Translations under genes and position numbers: made by a program
Assembly (NCBI GenBank): GCA_019722365.1
Contig: JADFUC010001333.1
Span: 1-64,000, forward strand
Source of the DNA: Lithospermum erythrorhizon
Lineage: Eukaryota > Streptophyta > Magnoliopsida > Boraginales > Boraginaceae
DNA: 64,000 nucleotides
Reading direction: 5' to 3'
Part shown: piece by piece, positions 1-13,700 of the stretch
Layout of the letters: every line of letters begins with the position of its first letter
Position numbering within the stretch: position 1 is the first letter of the stretch
The notes under the pieces: model-generated
Told to the model about the DNA's origin: nothing
Database searches by the model: none
The model's input: the letters and a program-made list of their open reading frames with translations, nothing else

Positions 1-439
1 CTCAGTAATACTTCGTTCAGTTACTCTTATTCTTTAATAATCGATATATTTGTGCAATTTGAATGAAGTCGATTATAAATACTGCTTGATAGATTTATTT
101 AAAAACTAAGACTTGAGACAATTAAAAACTTTTTATCTAAATTATGATGGTTGATTTATAAGTTTACTCTAAAAGCGATATTAGAGTTCATTGTTCATAA
201 AAAACTTTATAGGGGGGCACGGGGTGCAAATTACCAGACAGAATGAAGTAGAATTGTGAACACATATCTATGTTGTGAGAAAGAAAAGTTATTATAAGAA
301 AAGACATACCGCTTTAGAGCAATAGTGGAGATAAATTTATAACAAATTAAAAACCATGGTATGTATATACATATTGCAAAAAGTTTAAAAAATCAATTAC
401 ATAGTCCTTTCGCTAGACTAAAAGGGTTAGGAGGTGGAA

Positions 440-1440
440 TCAAATATATAATAAGTACATTTGTATAATCTTATAGATATGTTGGCAATGGAGTTTTAAA
501 AAATTGACTATTGAAATAAAATGAATCCTTTGGATGGAAGTAGAGTATTTAGTACTCATAAGTTTTGAATTTTGTTGGTTGAGTTTTAAATAATTTTGAT
601 TATTAAAAATGAAAATCGCAAGATCTTTTAGAGATGGATTTAGTATGTTGTCTTCATAACTTTTGAATTTTGATAATTGATTTTTGAAAAATTGACTATT
701 GAGAAATAAACTCCAATAACCTTTTAGGGGATGAAATAGAGTATTTAGTCTCATAATTTTAAAATTTTTGTTGGTTGAGTTTGTTTTAATTATTAAAAAT
801 AAATTAGGCGTCTTTTAGAATGGATTTAATATGTAGAATCATAAGTTTTAAAATTTGATGGTTGAAAAAATATTTGTGGGTTTTTAGTTACAATTTTTCA
901 AATAGTTATATCGCGTTGAACATATAAAAATATCTTAGATGATCATAATTATCTTAGTATTATTTTTATATGAAGAATTTAATATTTGTAGCTTGGAAAG
1001 AATCATGATTGAATTCATTAACGTACCTCTTTGACAATTCAGTGCTTAGTATTCTGACAAACAATTATACATTAAATACAATGTGTTAGAGTTGAATATT
1101 TAAAAAAGTCAACTATTGAACTATATATTTGGAGATGGATATAGTATATCATATTCACAAGTTTTGAGTTTTGGTTGTGTTGAGTTTTAAATAATTTTGA
1201 CCTATTGAAAAAATATAATCAAATAACCTTTTAGGGATGAAAGTAGAGTATTTAGTACTTATTTTGAATTTATTGGTTGAGTTTTTAATTAATTTTATTA
1301 TTAAAATGAAATTTGCATGATCTTTTAGAAATGGATTTAATATGTAGTATTCATAAGTTTTTGAATTTGATGGTTGAGAAATTTTATTGGGTATTTAGTT
1401 AGAATTTTAAATAATTATATGGGTAATTTATATTTCATTG
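440..1440. repeat. Degenerate ~100-120-bp tandem array, copy A
   Basis: Successive units share the order TTTTAGAGATGGA, TAGTATGTAGTATTCATAAG, TTTTGAATTTTG, GGTTGAGTTTTAAATAATTTTGA, TATTGAAAAA, with strong divergence and small indels. Clear units lie near 480-600, 600-720, 720-840, 1090-1210, 1210-1320 and 1320-1400. The same unit is arrayed at ~33300-34010 in Helitron B. I see no coding function; the array appears to be an internal part of this Helitron family. Confidence 0.7.
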
Positions 1441-2019
1441 AACATATAAAAATGTCTTAAGATAGATCATGGCATGTACTTTAATTTTATTGTCTTATAT
1501 AATTTTGCTTATTAGGATAGGTTTGTTATTAATATATATACTAAATAAAATATGAGTATTTACTTGACTTGGTATATTTATTTTAATTTGTTTATTAAAA
1601 ATTCATAATCTTTTTAAATAATTAATAGATATATTTTCTTGTAATAATCTAATTATATTTTATATATTCCATCTTATATACTTTTTGAGAGCTTCTAATA
1701 AGTTCTCACATTCTTTTATTATTATTATTATTATTACTATACATCAGAGATAAGCGAAATAATAGTATTTGTATAAATTCGACATAAATATAATTTTTCT
1801 TAGTATATTATTTTATTATGTAACTTAAGCAATTTTAGTTTTTGTTCTTGAAGTTTGTATTTGAAATATAACGCTCGATGCTGGAGTTAGCGATGTATGA
1901 ACTAACTCTTAGGTAAATATTACTATAATTTTACATTATTGAAATTTCATTTCATATTACTTATCATTGTTTATATGTTGTATCCATGTGGTAATATTAT
2001 AACACAGTATATGATAATA

Positions 2020-3413
2020 CAATAAAAACTCTATAAATTAATAAGCGTTAAGGATCGTGAAATTTATTAATTTAGATAGTTATTAATTTAAGCGAAATAA
2101 ATTAATAATTTAAGAATTTTAATAACATGAAGACATGTACATTTTAATGGCTTCTTGAATTTAATGAGATTGATCCATGATATGTAGAATCATCAAGAAG
2201 ATAAATAAAATATAGTAGAAATATTATGGGTATTGAATCTGATGAGGGTGTTGAATACAGGTGGATTAATTCTTATTGAAATACACATTCAACAATGTTG
2301 AATGGTGTAAGACTTAGGTCAGCATTAATGATTTAGTTTGATTTTGTTGATCTTTTGCTTAGAAATTGGACCCTTGAGATGATTGAATTTGTTAATTTTT
2401 TTTAATCATATCTAATTATTTCATATCAATTATTTCATAATAACATAATTTTTTTATGAAAAAGAATAATCAAAATTAATCATTTTTTACTTTATAAATA
2501 GAAATGTGGTTCATTTTTTCTACTTTATAAATAGAGTTTTTTATATATTTTTTATTATGTGCTTTAAAGAGTTTGAGTATAATTAATCGATCAATTATAT
2601 TGTACAATGTGATTGTTGTATTTCATTAGTAGTATTTAATCTTTGTTTATTGTAGCATTTGTTGTTGTTTGTAAGCTTTTCTTTGTTTAATCATTATTAT
2701 CTCTATACTTCTTGTTTTTATTTATTTAAAATAAAAAAGAATTAATTAGGAATATAAGTTAAAAATATTTGTATAAATTTTATTTTAAAAAATGTCAAAA
2801 ATAATTTATTTAAGTGTGTTAATTATTATTTAATTATAAACTTGATAGATTTTTATACTTATTTAATCATAAAAATAAAGAATATAAGTAAACAAGAATA
2901 TAATATAAAAGTGAATTGGGGTAGGGTCTTGAATTTTAAACAAAACCATTGTGGAGTGTAAAAGTTGAATGGTTGTTGAATTATTATGTAAGAGAAGATG
3001 ATGTGGAATATTGAAAAGGGTGAAAAAGAGAGTGTTGAATAACTAAATAGGTATAGAATGGCGCTTAGAAGATCGTAAAGGAAATAGTATTGATTATTTT
3101 CATATTAGTTATAGTAATTACTTGAGTATGAAGTTTAGTATTATTAACATAAGTATTTCCATTAATTTTAAACTTTAAAAGAAAAAAACAACTATAGATA
3201 CATATTTTCATTAAGTTGTAATAATTATTTTTTCAATTTCTAAGAATTATTAATGATTTTCTTGGGACCTATATTATAAAAGGATTTTCCAAAAAAAATT
3301 ATTATCTTATTATTTTATCGATTTTTTTAACTGGCCCAAGTCGGGACCGGACAAATTTATTATTTTAGAGAGTTTATTAATTTGTCAAGTATTGATTTAT
3401 AGAGTTTTTTCTG
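2020..3413. mobile_element. pogo-like (Lemi1/Emigrant-type) non-autonomous transposon, 1394 bp
   Basis: The ends are inverted repeats: CAATAAAAACTCTATAAAT at the left and, on the other strand, CAGAAAAAACTCTATAAAT at the right. Both are followed by (T/C)AATA and both are flanked by TA (2018-2019 and 3414-3415), which fits a TA target-site duplication. Next to the right end the reverse strand reads GGTCCCGACTTGGGCC, a subterminal motif I recall from plant elements of this type. The interior is AT-rich with no transposase reading frame. It sits inside Helitron A and is therefore younger than it. The family name rests on recalled similarity of the termini to the Emigrant/Lemi1 group, not on a transposase. 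Confidence 0.7.
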
Positions 3414-6400
3414 TATATTGGAAAAAGTTAGGGATGACCACTTAAATTTTATACCCAATGTAAAAAATAATTAGAAATATCGTGATATCTATTGCAACCA
3501 ATATGATAATGGTTATTTTATAATTATATGATGAAGTGCGTGTGACAGCTACGTGCAACGCACATCCCTTCTTGCTAGTCCCTTGAAGGTTGAGATATAC
3601 GGAAAGGAACAGATTATGGCTTACAAACAGAAGTTGGTGGAAAGCCCTCATGTCTATGCAATTTCTGATGCTGCATGAAGTGATGAGTGGTATCATTTAA
3701 AATCTAAAGAAAATCTAGACTTATTAATACCTTTCTAGTTATGTATTCGAGTTCTATAAATTTTCAGTTATCAGTCATCTTTTCTCATTTCTTGCAGATG
3801 AAGTAAATCAATCAATTATTATAAGGTTTGTTGAAGTCTCGGTTTCTTAGCAGAGTTTGTTTCCATATCATGTGTAAATGAATGATTCATCAACTTCCAA
3901 ATAATGAACATTTATTTTCTGAAGTGTAGAAAGTGGAGCTGGGAAGACAGAAACAGCCAAAATTGCAACGTAATACTTGGCCACACTTGGTGGAGGCTGC
4001 GATGGGATGGAGTCTAATATCTTACAGACAAATTATATTCTTGAAGCATTTGGGAATGTCAAAACGTGTCGAAATAGTAACTCAGCCGATTTGTATGTTA
4101 TTACTTATTACCATCCACTCTCTTTTCGTTGTCAAATGTATTCAACATTCAGAAGTTATGTTACCGTCACCAATGGAAACAACAATAGTGAATCCTAATG
4201 TGTATGGTTATAAATATGTTATGTTGAGGAAGTCAATTGAGATTCATTTTAGTGCAACAGGAAACTATGTGGTGCTAAAATACAGACCTGTAAGAGTGTT
4301 TACTTAAGTAACATTGCCCTATTGTTGTTGTCACGGTAAACTTATTCTTGATTATAAAAATCAGCTTTACTAAGTACTATTACCTTCATTTGCATGTTAC
4401 TATTGATACTTGATATGGTTAGGCCTTCTAGAAGGTAAAGTTCTACTCCTGAAATTCTTTCAAATTTGATTCTGGACTCATAAGTAGTATGTGATACTAA
4501 CTTTGGTGTGTTCTTGTTTGCGCAGTCAAGAGTGGTTCAGGTGGCTAGAGGGAGGTCATACCATATATTTTATCAGCTTTGTGCCGGGGCTCCATCTGAT
4601 CTTCGAGGTTCTCTGTTGCTCTTTTGGTTTTCTTATTTCAATAGTTTTTGCAGGAAGCATAATTAGTATACATGAACCTTAAGTTTAGATTCATGTACTT
4701 CCTCCGTCTTTAAATAATCAAAATGTTTATAATTCCCAACTCCGTACTACCTGCAATTGTTTCTGGATCGGTAAGCAAATTAGTACCATAAAACTAAATG
4801 TTTGCTTTTATGCTCTGACTTTACTTAGAGAAGCTGAAGTTGCGAACAGCATATGATTATCATTACTTAAACCAGAGCAAGTGCTTGACAGTCAACGATA
4901 TTGATGATGCTGATAGGTTTCATAAACTTAATAATACTATGGATACCAAAGTGTAATCCTGACGAAGTTTGATATATTACTTTCATCATCTATACAATCG
5001 AACCACTCAATTGTTTTAATCAGGAGGCCCTGAGGATGTAGAATATCTAAGAAGACCAAGAGCAAGCTTTGAGATGCTTGCAGCAGTTCTCTGGCTCGGA
5101 AACATATCCTTCCGTGTTGTGAGCAGTGAAAACCATATTGAGGTACTCGATAATGAAGGTAAGGCATAAACAGATATTTCAGCATATATACTGCTGCGTT
5201 GAGTTCGAAGATATTCTCTATCTCTGACTGCATTTGGCATCTACATGCACATAGTATTTGAAAATTTGTTACTTGTTAACCGTTCGAGGAGTCAAATTTG
5301 AAAATATATTACCTTTTCAGAAAATATAGATTGACAACTTGGCTGAGTATATGTTTTACATTGTGGTATGCATGTGTTAGGGTTATAGGAATGACTGAAA
5401 TTTGAATGTGACGTATACTTATAGAAGATAATTAACCACGATGGACGGATGGATATTGTACTTGATCTCAGAGATGATGGCTATATAGGTCATATGACTG
5501 GCAATAATAAATTATGCTTAGGATATAAGTTATAAGGAGAAATTGATACATGCATAATTTAGAGGCCGGAAAATAATACTTATATATGGGTGTAAATATG
5601 GTAGAACAAAAACTTTAAGAGGGAAACACCTTCTTAAGTTGTAATACATACATCTTGCTCTTCTCTAATTATTTATCATCCTATGCTTGCAGCAAATTTT
5701 ACTGCTAGCTTGTTGGGATGCAATGCAAGAACCTTATATGTTAGCTGGCAGGGAAAAGGTTTCCAAAGAGAGATTAAATCTGCAGCAGGTACGTGGGTGG
5801 GAGCTAATGTTTTTATGTATTTCTACAAGTTCTTTTATTTCATTGGACATCTTAGTGCTCCTGATTGTTATCTCTATTTGTCTCAGAATATATATTGACT
5901 CAATCACAGGCCCTTAATGCAAAGAGATGCTCTAGCCAAACTTATCTATGCAAGTTTATTCGATTGGCTTGTTAGAAGAAATCAATAAATCGCTTGCAGT
6001 GGGAAAGAACCAGACTGGAAGATCTATAAGTATTCTAGATATTTATGGATTTGGATCGCTGAAGGTAAACTTTTTTTATTTATAATGCTGGCTGTATTTG
6101 AAGCTTGTGTCCAATAGCTTTGAGCAGCTCTGCATAAACTTATGCAAATGAACGACTTCAGCAACATTTTAACCGTCACCTATTCAAACTCGAACAGGAG
6201 GTAAAAGATTCTGAAGGTCTTGATGATACTTTTCTTAGAATTTAAATAGAGAAACAATCTCTTAATACACACTACATTATTGGGCTGAGAAGGGAACACA
6301 ATCACTATATAACTCACAATCAGTATCTTTTCCCGACTTTCTGAGGTTTGTGAAACATATATTTACATTATATGCTTGATTCGGTTCTTCAGAAACCAAT

Positions 6401-6789
6401 TGGTTTAATATCGTTGTTGGATGAGGAATCAAAGTTCCCAAGAGCTACTGATTTCTACCTTTGCCAATAAAGTTAAAGGGTGCGAGGTTTCTCTTTTTTG
6501 GTGTTCAACATTCGGCAAGAGGTTAGTTTCCGATAACAATAGTCTCATATTCTATCTAGTATTCTTGTGGTTTTACTTCTTGTGGTTTTACTCTGTTTAC
6601 ATAACAAAAATCTATCCAACTCCATTACAGTTTTCCACTGCTCATCATGTTCACTCACGTATATGCATATGAAGACTAGTGTGTGATAAAATGTGCATGT
6701 ATAGAGAGTATTATGCTTTGTGCGACTCTTTAGCAACGCGCCCTAAGTAGAAGCATGTTCTGATTTGAGGCTTAATACAATCACTTAAA

Positions 6790-6903
6790 TCTGCTTGTGA
6801 GAACTAGCGCAATGATTATCGCGCCAAAGGCTCCATATGAGAGGTTTTGGGTTCGATTCCACGGAGGAGTCTTATAAATCATTCTCCCTCTGGAAAAAAA
6901 AAA
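6790..6903 (+). mobile_element. Possible tRNA-derived SINE fragment
   Basis: A box-B-like sequence GGGTTCGATTCC (6849-6860) is followed ~35 bases later by a 10-A run (6894-6903). Upstream, GCGCCAAAGGCTCC resembles part of a tRNA-like region, but no clear A box is seen. It lies in an intron-equivalent stretch of the myosin pseudogene. It could instead be a chance B-box match. Confidence 0.35.
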
Positions 6904-8824
6904 TCACCGAATCTAAGCAAACAATGATAATGACATAAGTAAATGCAGAAAAATAAACAACGAGACGATTTTTTATCTGAGGTTCTCATTTAATATGAAA
7001 ATGCGTGAAGAATTCATATACATGAACCCCCTCCTTACAGTGGGGTCTTGAGCGCCACGTGACCCCTCCATCGAGACCAAAAACCAGCCGAAATGGATTC
7101 AATCTCAACAAAACAAACCATACAAAACAGGACAAACTTCACGATATTTCTTTCAAAGATAATCTAGTGCATTTATGTAAAAAGTATCTCTCCATGATGA
7201 TGACTACAATCATATACAAACTTTTCTGGTGTATGCAGGTATTTCTATGACACAAGTGGGTTCTTGAATAAGAATAGAGATTTATTACATTCTGATACAA
7301 TTCAATTGCTATCGTTATGCCAAAGGGAGGTTGCCTCAAGCTTTTGCTGCACCGTTACTCAATCTATCACTTAAGCAAAGTGTGGCAACAAAATTCAAAG
7401 GTTATTTGTGCTTTAATTCTCTCTCACAGAGGCAATGAATCAAAAGCATTCACTTCTTACTTTTGGTGTATCCTAGAACAGAAATATTATTTTTCCTGTT
7501 CTGAAATTGAAGTGATAGTTGACTTAGAATCATCTGCATTCACTTGCATACTGAGTGAGTTAATAGACCAAAGGTGTAAACTCTGAGAAGGTCATCTAAC
7601 TATGGAAGGCTCCGTCTCTGAGCTCTAGCACCCACCCTGGATATAAATAAACTGCCTCATATCTTTAGCATGAATAAGTTTGTCACTCTTTGAAATATAT
7701 ATTTTTCCAAAAATCTTGCAAGGCAGCTATTTAACTTGATGCAGAGGCTGGCAGCTGCACCACACTACACTTCATCCGATGCATCAAAGCCTAGCAATGC
7801 CAAAAAACATATTCCAGGTTTGTAGGCAATGAAACTGTCCTGGATCAGCTGCGGTGTTCTAGAGGTTGTAAGGATTGCAAGATCAGGATATCCGACTAAG
7901 CTTCTTACATCAGGATTTTACAAGAAGGTGGATTCTTTGCTACATGTTAATTTATTTTTGACATCTTCACCATTCTTTTAGATATAGTTTCCCTACTCAG
8001 AGTACTGTGCATCTCAAGATCCTTTTGAGCAGTTCAGTTTCCATTCTTCGGCAATTCAATATCCTTCCTGAAATGTATCAAGTTGGGTATACAAAGTTAT
8101 ACTTCCGGGCTGGACAGGTGGTTGTGATGTGCCCATTATTATCCTATATATTTTCTCTTGTTATGACTCCGAACTCCTCATTTTATCACACATACAACAT
8201 TATAAAATCCATGCATTCCATTTACTTTCATTTTTGTGATTTGCTTCTTAAATATTTCTGTCCTTTAACCACTCGCTTTTGTAATCGATTGCACCTATCG
8301 ATTACAAATTGCTAACGATAATATTGACATGCGTAGTTATCAATGGAAATGTAATCAGATTAGTATAGGTATATATTTACTCTTTTTTTTCTTGACCGAA
8401 TTCATCAATTGTTGATTTATCTTTGAACATCACAGATTGGAGCACTGGAAGGAATGAGAAGACATTTTTTACAAGGCACTCTTGAAGTGCAGAAGTGCTT
8501 TCGTGCTCATCGAGCTCGTCGTCCACTAATGGAGAAGCTCAGGGAGGAGTGATAGCATTGCAATCAAGTAAGATATATTTGTTCCTTATTTATTCTTCTA
8601 AACAACAATTGTTACAATCGAAATTCTGTTTTTATATACTAACCTCCTACTCATCAGATTAATATTCTTTCTGCATCAACCATCTGGTCGGATGTCATGA
8701 TGATTTATGATAGATGTCACTCCCTACGAATGCTTCCAAAACTTTTTTGATCTTGTGGTGAATTTCTCCATGATATGTTTGAGAGATGTTTGTACATATA
8801 GTTCTACTAAATGATTTGTTTTGC

Positions 8825-9480
8825 AGTTATTCGAGGTGAATGTGGCAGAGAAGGCATTACAACACTTTACCAAAAGTTGAAGGAGCAGGATGCTCGTGAT
8901 AAACTTGACCAACAGCTTAGAGCTGTGGTGCAAATACAATCTGGTAGGATTCTGTTAAACACTTCATATGTTTTTGGTTTAGATAATCTAATATCTAATT
9001 CTTCTAGGTATACGAAGGCTGGTTGGCACATAATTATCTTGGTAGTGCATAGTTCAAGAATCAAAGAGCAAAAGCTGAAGGAGCAGGATGATCACAATAA
9101 ACTTGTTCAGCACATCAGTGCTGTGGTGCAAATACAATCTAGTAAGATGTATTGTTTATTTCATAAGGTTTTGGTTTAGATGATCTTAAAATCTAATTGT
9201 TCTAGGTATACGAGGCTGGTTGGAACGAAACCATTTTGGTAGATTGCAGAGTTCAAAAAACTTAGAGCAAAAGTTGAAGAAGCAGGATGCTCTTAATAAA
9301 CTTAACCAGCAGCTCAGAGCTGCCGTGCAAATACAATCTGGTAACTTGTGTTATTCACGTCATGCGGTTTTGGTTTAGAGGATCCCTAATGTAATTCTTC
9401 CAGGTATACGAGGCTGTTTGGCAAGAAATCAGCTCGGTAGATTGCAGAGTTCAAGAAAGTTAGTGCATAACATGAACCGA
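8825..9480 (+). repeat. Four tandem copies of an IQ-motif exon plus intron (~197-bp unit)
   Basis: Units start near 8825, 9007, 9206 and 9403. Each exon begins (G)IRG-W/C-L and ends in a light-chain-binding IQ core such as AVVQIQS, followed by a GT donor and a ~75-bp intron with the shared text TTTTGGTTTAGA. Unit 3 is fully open: it starts GIRGWLERNHFGRLQSS and ends RAAVQIQSG. Exon, intron and splice sites are all repeated, so the copies arose by unequal crossing-over or slippage. IQ repeats are normal in myosin VIII necks, but high similarity that includes introns is notable. Confidence 0.75.
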
Positions 9481-9832
9481 GTTGTAAGGGAAATTTCAGA
9501 AGTAGAGGTAGTTTCTCTTGAGAAAACAATTTTGAATAAGATTCTAGCATTAGCAATAAAAACTAGTCTGGAGACGGACAGTGTATGCACTAATAAGAAT
9601 GTTCCTTTACATTTGTATATGGAACGAAATAAATGGATCAAGTTTGGTGCATACTCATTACATGCTTATTTCAGATGAAGAAGCACTTGAACCACCAACC
9701 TATATATCCATATATTAGGTAAATGAAAATAAGAGGGCAGACGACTATAAGCATTGTAGGAGAATTTTTTTTGTCATTCGTCAAAAACACCTTTTCTGTT
9801 ATATATTTCTAATTTGTTAGTGAGTTTGAGTA

Positions 9833-10760
9833 TGTTGGATCGAGCGCGGAGCAATATATCTAAGCAGATATATCAGCGCTGAGCTTGCGAGTCTAATATC
9901 TCTATATGTCCCCGAACAGACAATAATGAAAATATCGAAAGTAAATAACACACGAATCTTTATACGGGTTTCCACTCGAGGTAGATCACATTCTTCTTTA
10001 TGATATTAGAAAGAGCTCACCGATGATTGTTACGATGTCCTATCGAAACTAAGCTTCTCCAATTGGTAATACTTTATAATTTAGTATTCTCAATGACAAA
10101 TCTACACTCTAGATTTAGCTTAAAATGATATAGATGATACAAATCAAGTAAGGAAACGACTCTGTGAATTTGGAACAAAGGAATTTAGAGGAAATTGGAA
10201 AAATTTAGGATAATAAGAAAGTTGTGGCCTGTATAACTTTATTCAGGCTGAACCGCCTTTCATGAGACCTCATGCGAGACCCCGGTCGATGGCCAGATTT
10301 TCGATGGCCTAAATATACCCAGGTGTGGCCTTCAGTATGCGTGAGACGGCCGGGACCTCGGGGTCTCGATGAGCTCCCACATCTGAGACGGCTCCGTTTG
10401 TCGCCGAGACCCGTAGGACCTCGAAGTCTCGATGAGCTCCCTCTGAACCGGCTCCATTTGTGCATCGAGACCCCCGTGAGACCACAGTGCCGAGAGGGTC
10501 TCGATCCCTGCATCTCTTCGCTTAGAAAATGCTTTCCAATCTCGGCAATTTCAGCAAGCCTTTTCAAATCGCGATCTTAGAGACTTCCAATTCGCGGCGG
10601 CACCTTGACTTTTTCGCTCCGGTGCTTGTCGAAACGCAACTTCAGAGCTTCTCACTTGTTTACAGCACTTTGTAAACATATATAAACCCGAGATTTCGAT
10701 CTCTAGAATGCGCCGAGCGAGGACCCGTTCTCGATACAAAGCATTGTAAAATGGAACCTG
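9833..10760 (-). repeat. Left (3') LTR of the copia element
   Basis: It begins TGTTGGATCGAGCG and aligns with the right LTR from 14545. It includes a ~65-bp tandem duplication (GACCTCG..GTCTCGATGAGCTCCC near 10352 and again near 10418) that is single in the right LTR. A possible - strand TATA lies near 10678-10686 (CATATATAAACCC on +). The inner edge is uncertain. Confidence 0.6.
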
Positions 10761-13700
10761 GAATCACCATGTCTTTTGTCTACTTGAAACAAGGATTTTT
10801 AGCCGGAGATAGTAGCTCGACTATCACGGTACAAGGTGTTACATCCATGCTCGAGATTGATTCTTTCAGAAAATGCGCAACCGGATAAATCTCACGTCTT
10901 ACGCCATTATGACATAATGCACTGTATTGAGCATTCTTCTTGGCCCAGTTTGCAACTTCGATCTCCGGCTAATAAGCGGTACCCCAAAGCGTGAATACAT
11001 ATCCACTAGTAGACTTTCTACTACTATCAGATCACCGCGTTATCGGCGTCGCGTATCATTAATACGTCTTAACTTTATGGAAACATAAAGTTTTTTCGGT
11101 ATTACCGTTCGGGGTGTAGAAATCCTTCTGACTTCCGATGTTCTTTCCACAGGTTAGACATATATCTGACAGCTACACGGCATGTGCAATGCTCAGTGTG
11201 CAGTGTAGCGCGTATCATACTATAGGCTACTACAGAGGCATAAAGGCGCATCCATTATCTTTTTAAATCGTGTGATACCGGGTGAATGTTGGGTGATAAT
11301 TGAAAATAAAGGCAACTTCTTGGGGTTTCGCGGCTTTGCATCCGGCATGTTAGATAAGCGATTACCTTCTTGAGGTATTCTTCTTGTGTCGATCTCGAGA
11401 GAAGTCCCGATCTACGTTAAATCAGTGCCACTTTAGGTCTTTAAGCCATGAAATCCCAACGACAGCTATAGCCAACTTGTTCTGCTTTTGCAAATCGGCT
11501 CCACATGATCAACATATCATCAACATAAAGTAAGATAACGCAATCTTTGAAACTTCGCATGTAGCAGCGATGGTCGATTACCATGACTTACAAAGCTTGA
11601 CCTTTTGATAAAGTTATCAAGGTAATATTCCCTTGCCTCGGGCTTGTTTCAAGCCGTACAAAGCTCTTAAAGTTTCTGAGGACCAAATCTTCTTTCCACT
11701 CCCAACCTCAAAGCCTTGGGGTTGCTTCATCGAATAACTCTTAAATACAGATCACCATGCTTGAAATAGGTTTTTAAATCGAAGCCGATGAAGGGTACGG
11801 TCATCTACCAGCTCGTCAGGAAGCAGTTGATTGTCTGAGCGACTACGGGTGAGTATATTTCGGTGTGGTCAATTCCTTCCCTACGTTGGAATCTCTTGAC
11901 AGCGAAGCGAGCTTTATAAGCGTTCTTTGCCATCATTCTCGGCGATTCGGTAGACCCGTTTATTACTGATATTAACTGCAGGCTGCGGCGGCGCGCGACT
12001 CCAGCGTCATGTTTGTCATGACTGACTCCATCTCCCTCTTTCAGCCTTCGCTCCACGGCAGTCGGCCATTGCGTTTATGCTTTGCTTCGACATAACTAAT
12101 AGGCTCGCGCCATGAGTTCTTGAGAAAGTTAGCAGAGGGCGAATACCTCTGAGTTGGTTTTCTGACTCGGATACTTCTTACGAGACAGGGTGTCTCATCT
12201 TGATATTGCTCGGGAACAATCTCTTTCACGGTGATCAGCTGACGTTATCCATCGGACTACGTGGAGTCTCGATCCATCCCAAACCCATGCTTACAAAGGT
12301 GGCATGCTCGGCCAAGGATCTTGGGTTGATGCTTGGGAAGCGAGGCATGATCCTAAGACATGCCATTTGGAAGAACAGTCATGCACACGCTTCTCTGGCA
12401 TTTGACTTCCTCATTATTCAGGTTGTGACTTACTCGCTTCCCTTTCTCTCTCCACAACACTTTACATGCATCTGCATTATAACCTTTTGTTCATTGAAAA
12501 TACATTAACATGAATGATCTTGATTCTTTAAAATCATAGAACTTTGTATCATCCATTGCCATAACCAATAAAATAAATGTTAGATTTGGCTTAGAAGCTT
12601 ATTTACAGCATTTCTTGTGGCATATGAACATATTTAAACAACCAAATACTTTCGAGAAGAATAATTTACATGCCCAGAACTCGAGCTTCTCTTGAGGTGC
12701 AGGGGGTGAGAGGTGAAGGGTCCTGCATTTATCGAGCGGCGGTATTGATTCGTCCGCCCAGGCGTTTGAGGTAAACCCACGGTGTAACCTCGTACTTGGC
12801 GGATTCATTGGCGTCTGTTCGTCCTCTGGTATTCCGTTACATTTGGGGTGTTCCGGAATAGTCTTAAATCCTTATTCCATTCTCGTATAATATTGTTTTG
12901 AAATCCTTATCAGCATTCACCCCCGTTGTCGGATCTCGAAACACTTCGCTCTCAGCCCCACTTCTCGTTTCTCGGCCATGGCTCGAATTTCTTGAAGATT
13001 CATAAACTTGATTTATTTTTTTCGGAAATAAGCCTTCCAAACTTTTTCTAAATCGCGTCGTGATAGAGGTTACATATCGATGAATTACTCCGGAACCAAC
13101 GGTGCCGGTCCCAATATGTGAACTAACTTCGAGCCACCTCTCGGATTTAGGCTCGGCCTTGATTTGAAACCAAAGCCGACTTCTTACAACTTCCCAGAGC
13201 CTTGGTACCGCGAGATATGATGATCAGTGATTTGACTCGGGTATCGCGTTATTTGAAACTAAGCGATTTAATACGCTACATGTGGCCCCGTCCCGGTTGT
13301 GCAGCGGCGTCGTCTTACCGAACTATCGATGGCGACTATAGTCGTTTGAGAACTCACGGTAAAGGTCTGATGTACATCTTGAACCCTCGTGCTATAGTCA
13401 TTTACCTCGAGGCTACATGAGTTGCGCCACTTTGAATGTAGTTCGGTAACCATCTAAATCAGTGACTCACGGAGATTAAGCTCTTAGCAGTCACGTACCT
13501 ACAGCTTTAGTCAATCTCGGGTAGAACCATTAAACTGACTTGATTCACATCTCTTATTACCTTGATCTTTAAGCGAATTTCGTTAGCAAGATGAAGCTAG
13601 TAATCTCAGGCCATATAATTGACATTATATCACAGTGGGTGTAGTATGAAGCGATGCTCTGAATCAAGAATCCAAGAATTTATGAGGCAATCAACGGACG

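Larger units (their letters stand above)
1..3578 (+). mobile_element. Helitron copy A, 3' part (5' end not found, probably left of window)
   Basis: The right end has the Helitron 3' signature: a hairpin GTGCAACGCAC at 3553-3563, an 11-nt spacer, then CTAG at 3575-3578 followed by T. The same layout, with the same 11-nt spacer, closes copy B at 36046. The ~60 bases before the hairpin also align with copy B (TTTTATAATTATA, then ATGAA, then CGTGT-ACA). Bases ~440-1740 match copy B at ~33300-34810. No 5' TC terminus was found in the window, so the element probably begins further left or its 5' end has decayed. It carries a 1.4-kb pogo-like insertion at 2020-3413. No Rep/helicase coding is visible, so it is non-autonomous. 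Bases 1-439 hold no recognisable gene. Confidence 0.7.

Noticed and set aside
3933..4307. A 124-codon open frame across the myosin P-loop region
   Set aside because: It is a wrong frame over real exon relics; the true frame shows the P-loop and then a stop.
4690..4760. TACTTCCTCCGTCTTTAAATAATC, similar to a Stowaway MITE end
   Set aside because: Only one end-like motif and no matching inverted end or TA duplication found.
10205..10580. Open frames of 100-120 codons on both strands in the GC-rich part
   Set aside because: They lie in the copia LTR, follow its tandem repeat, and have Arg/Pro/Gly-rich low-complexity content.
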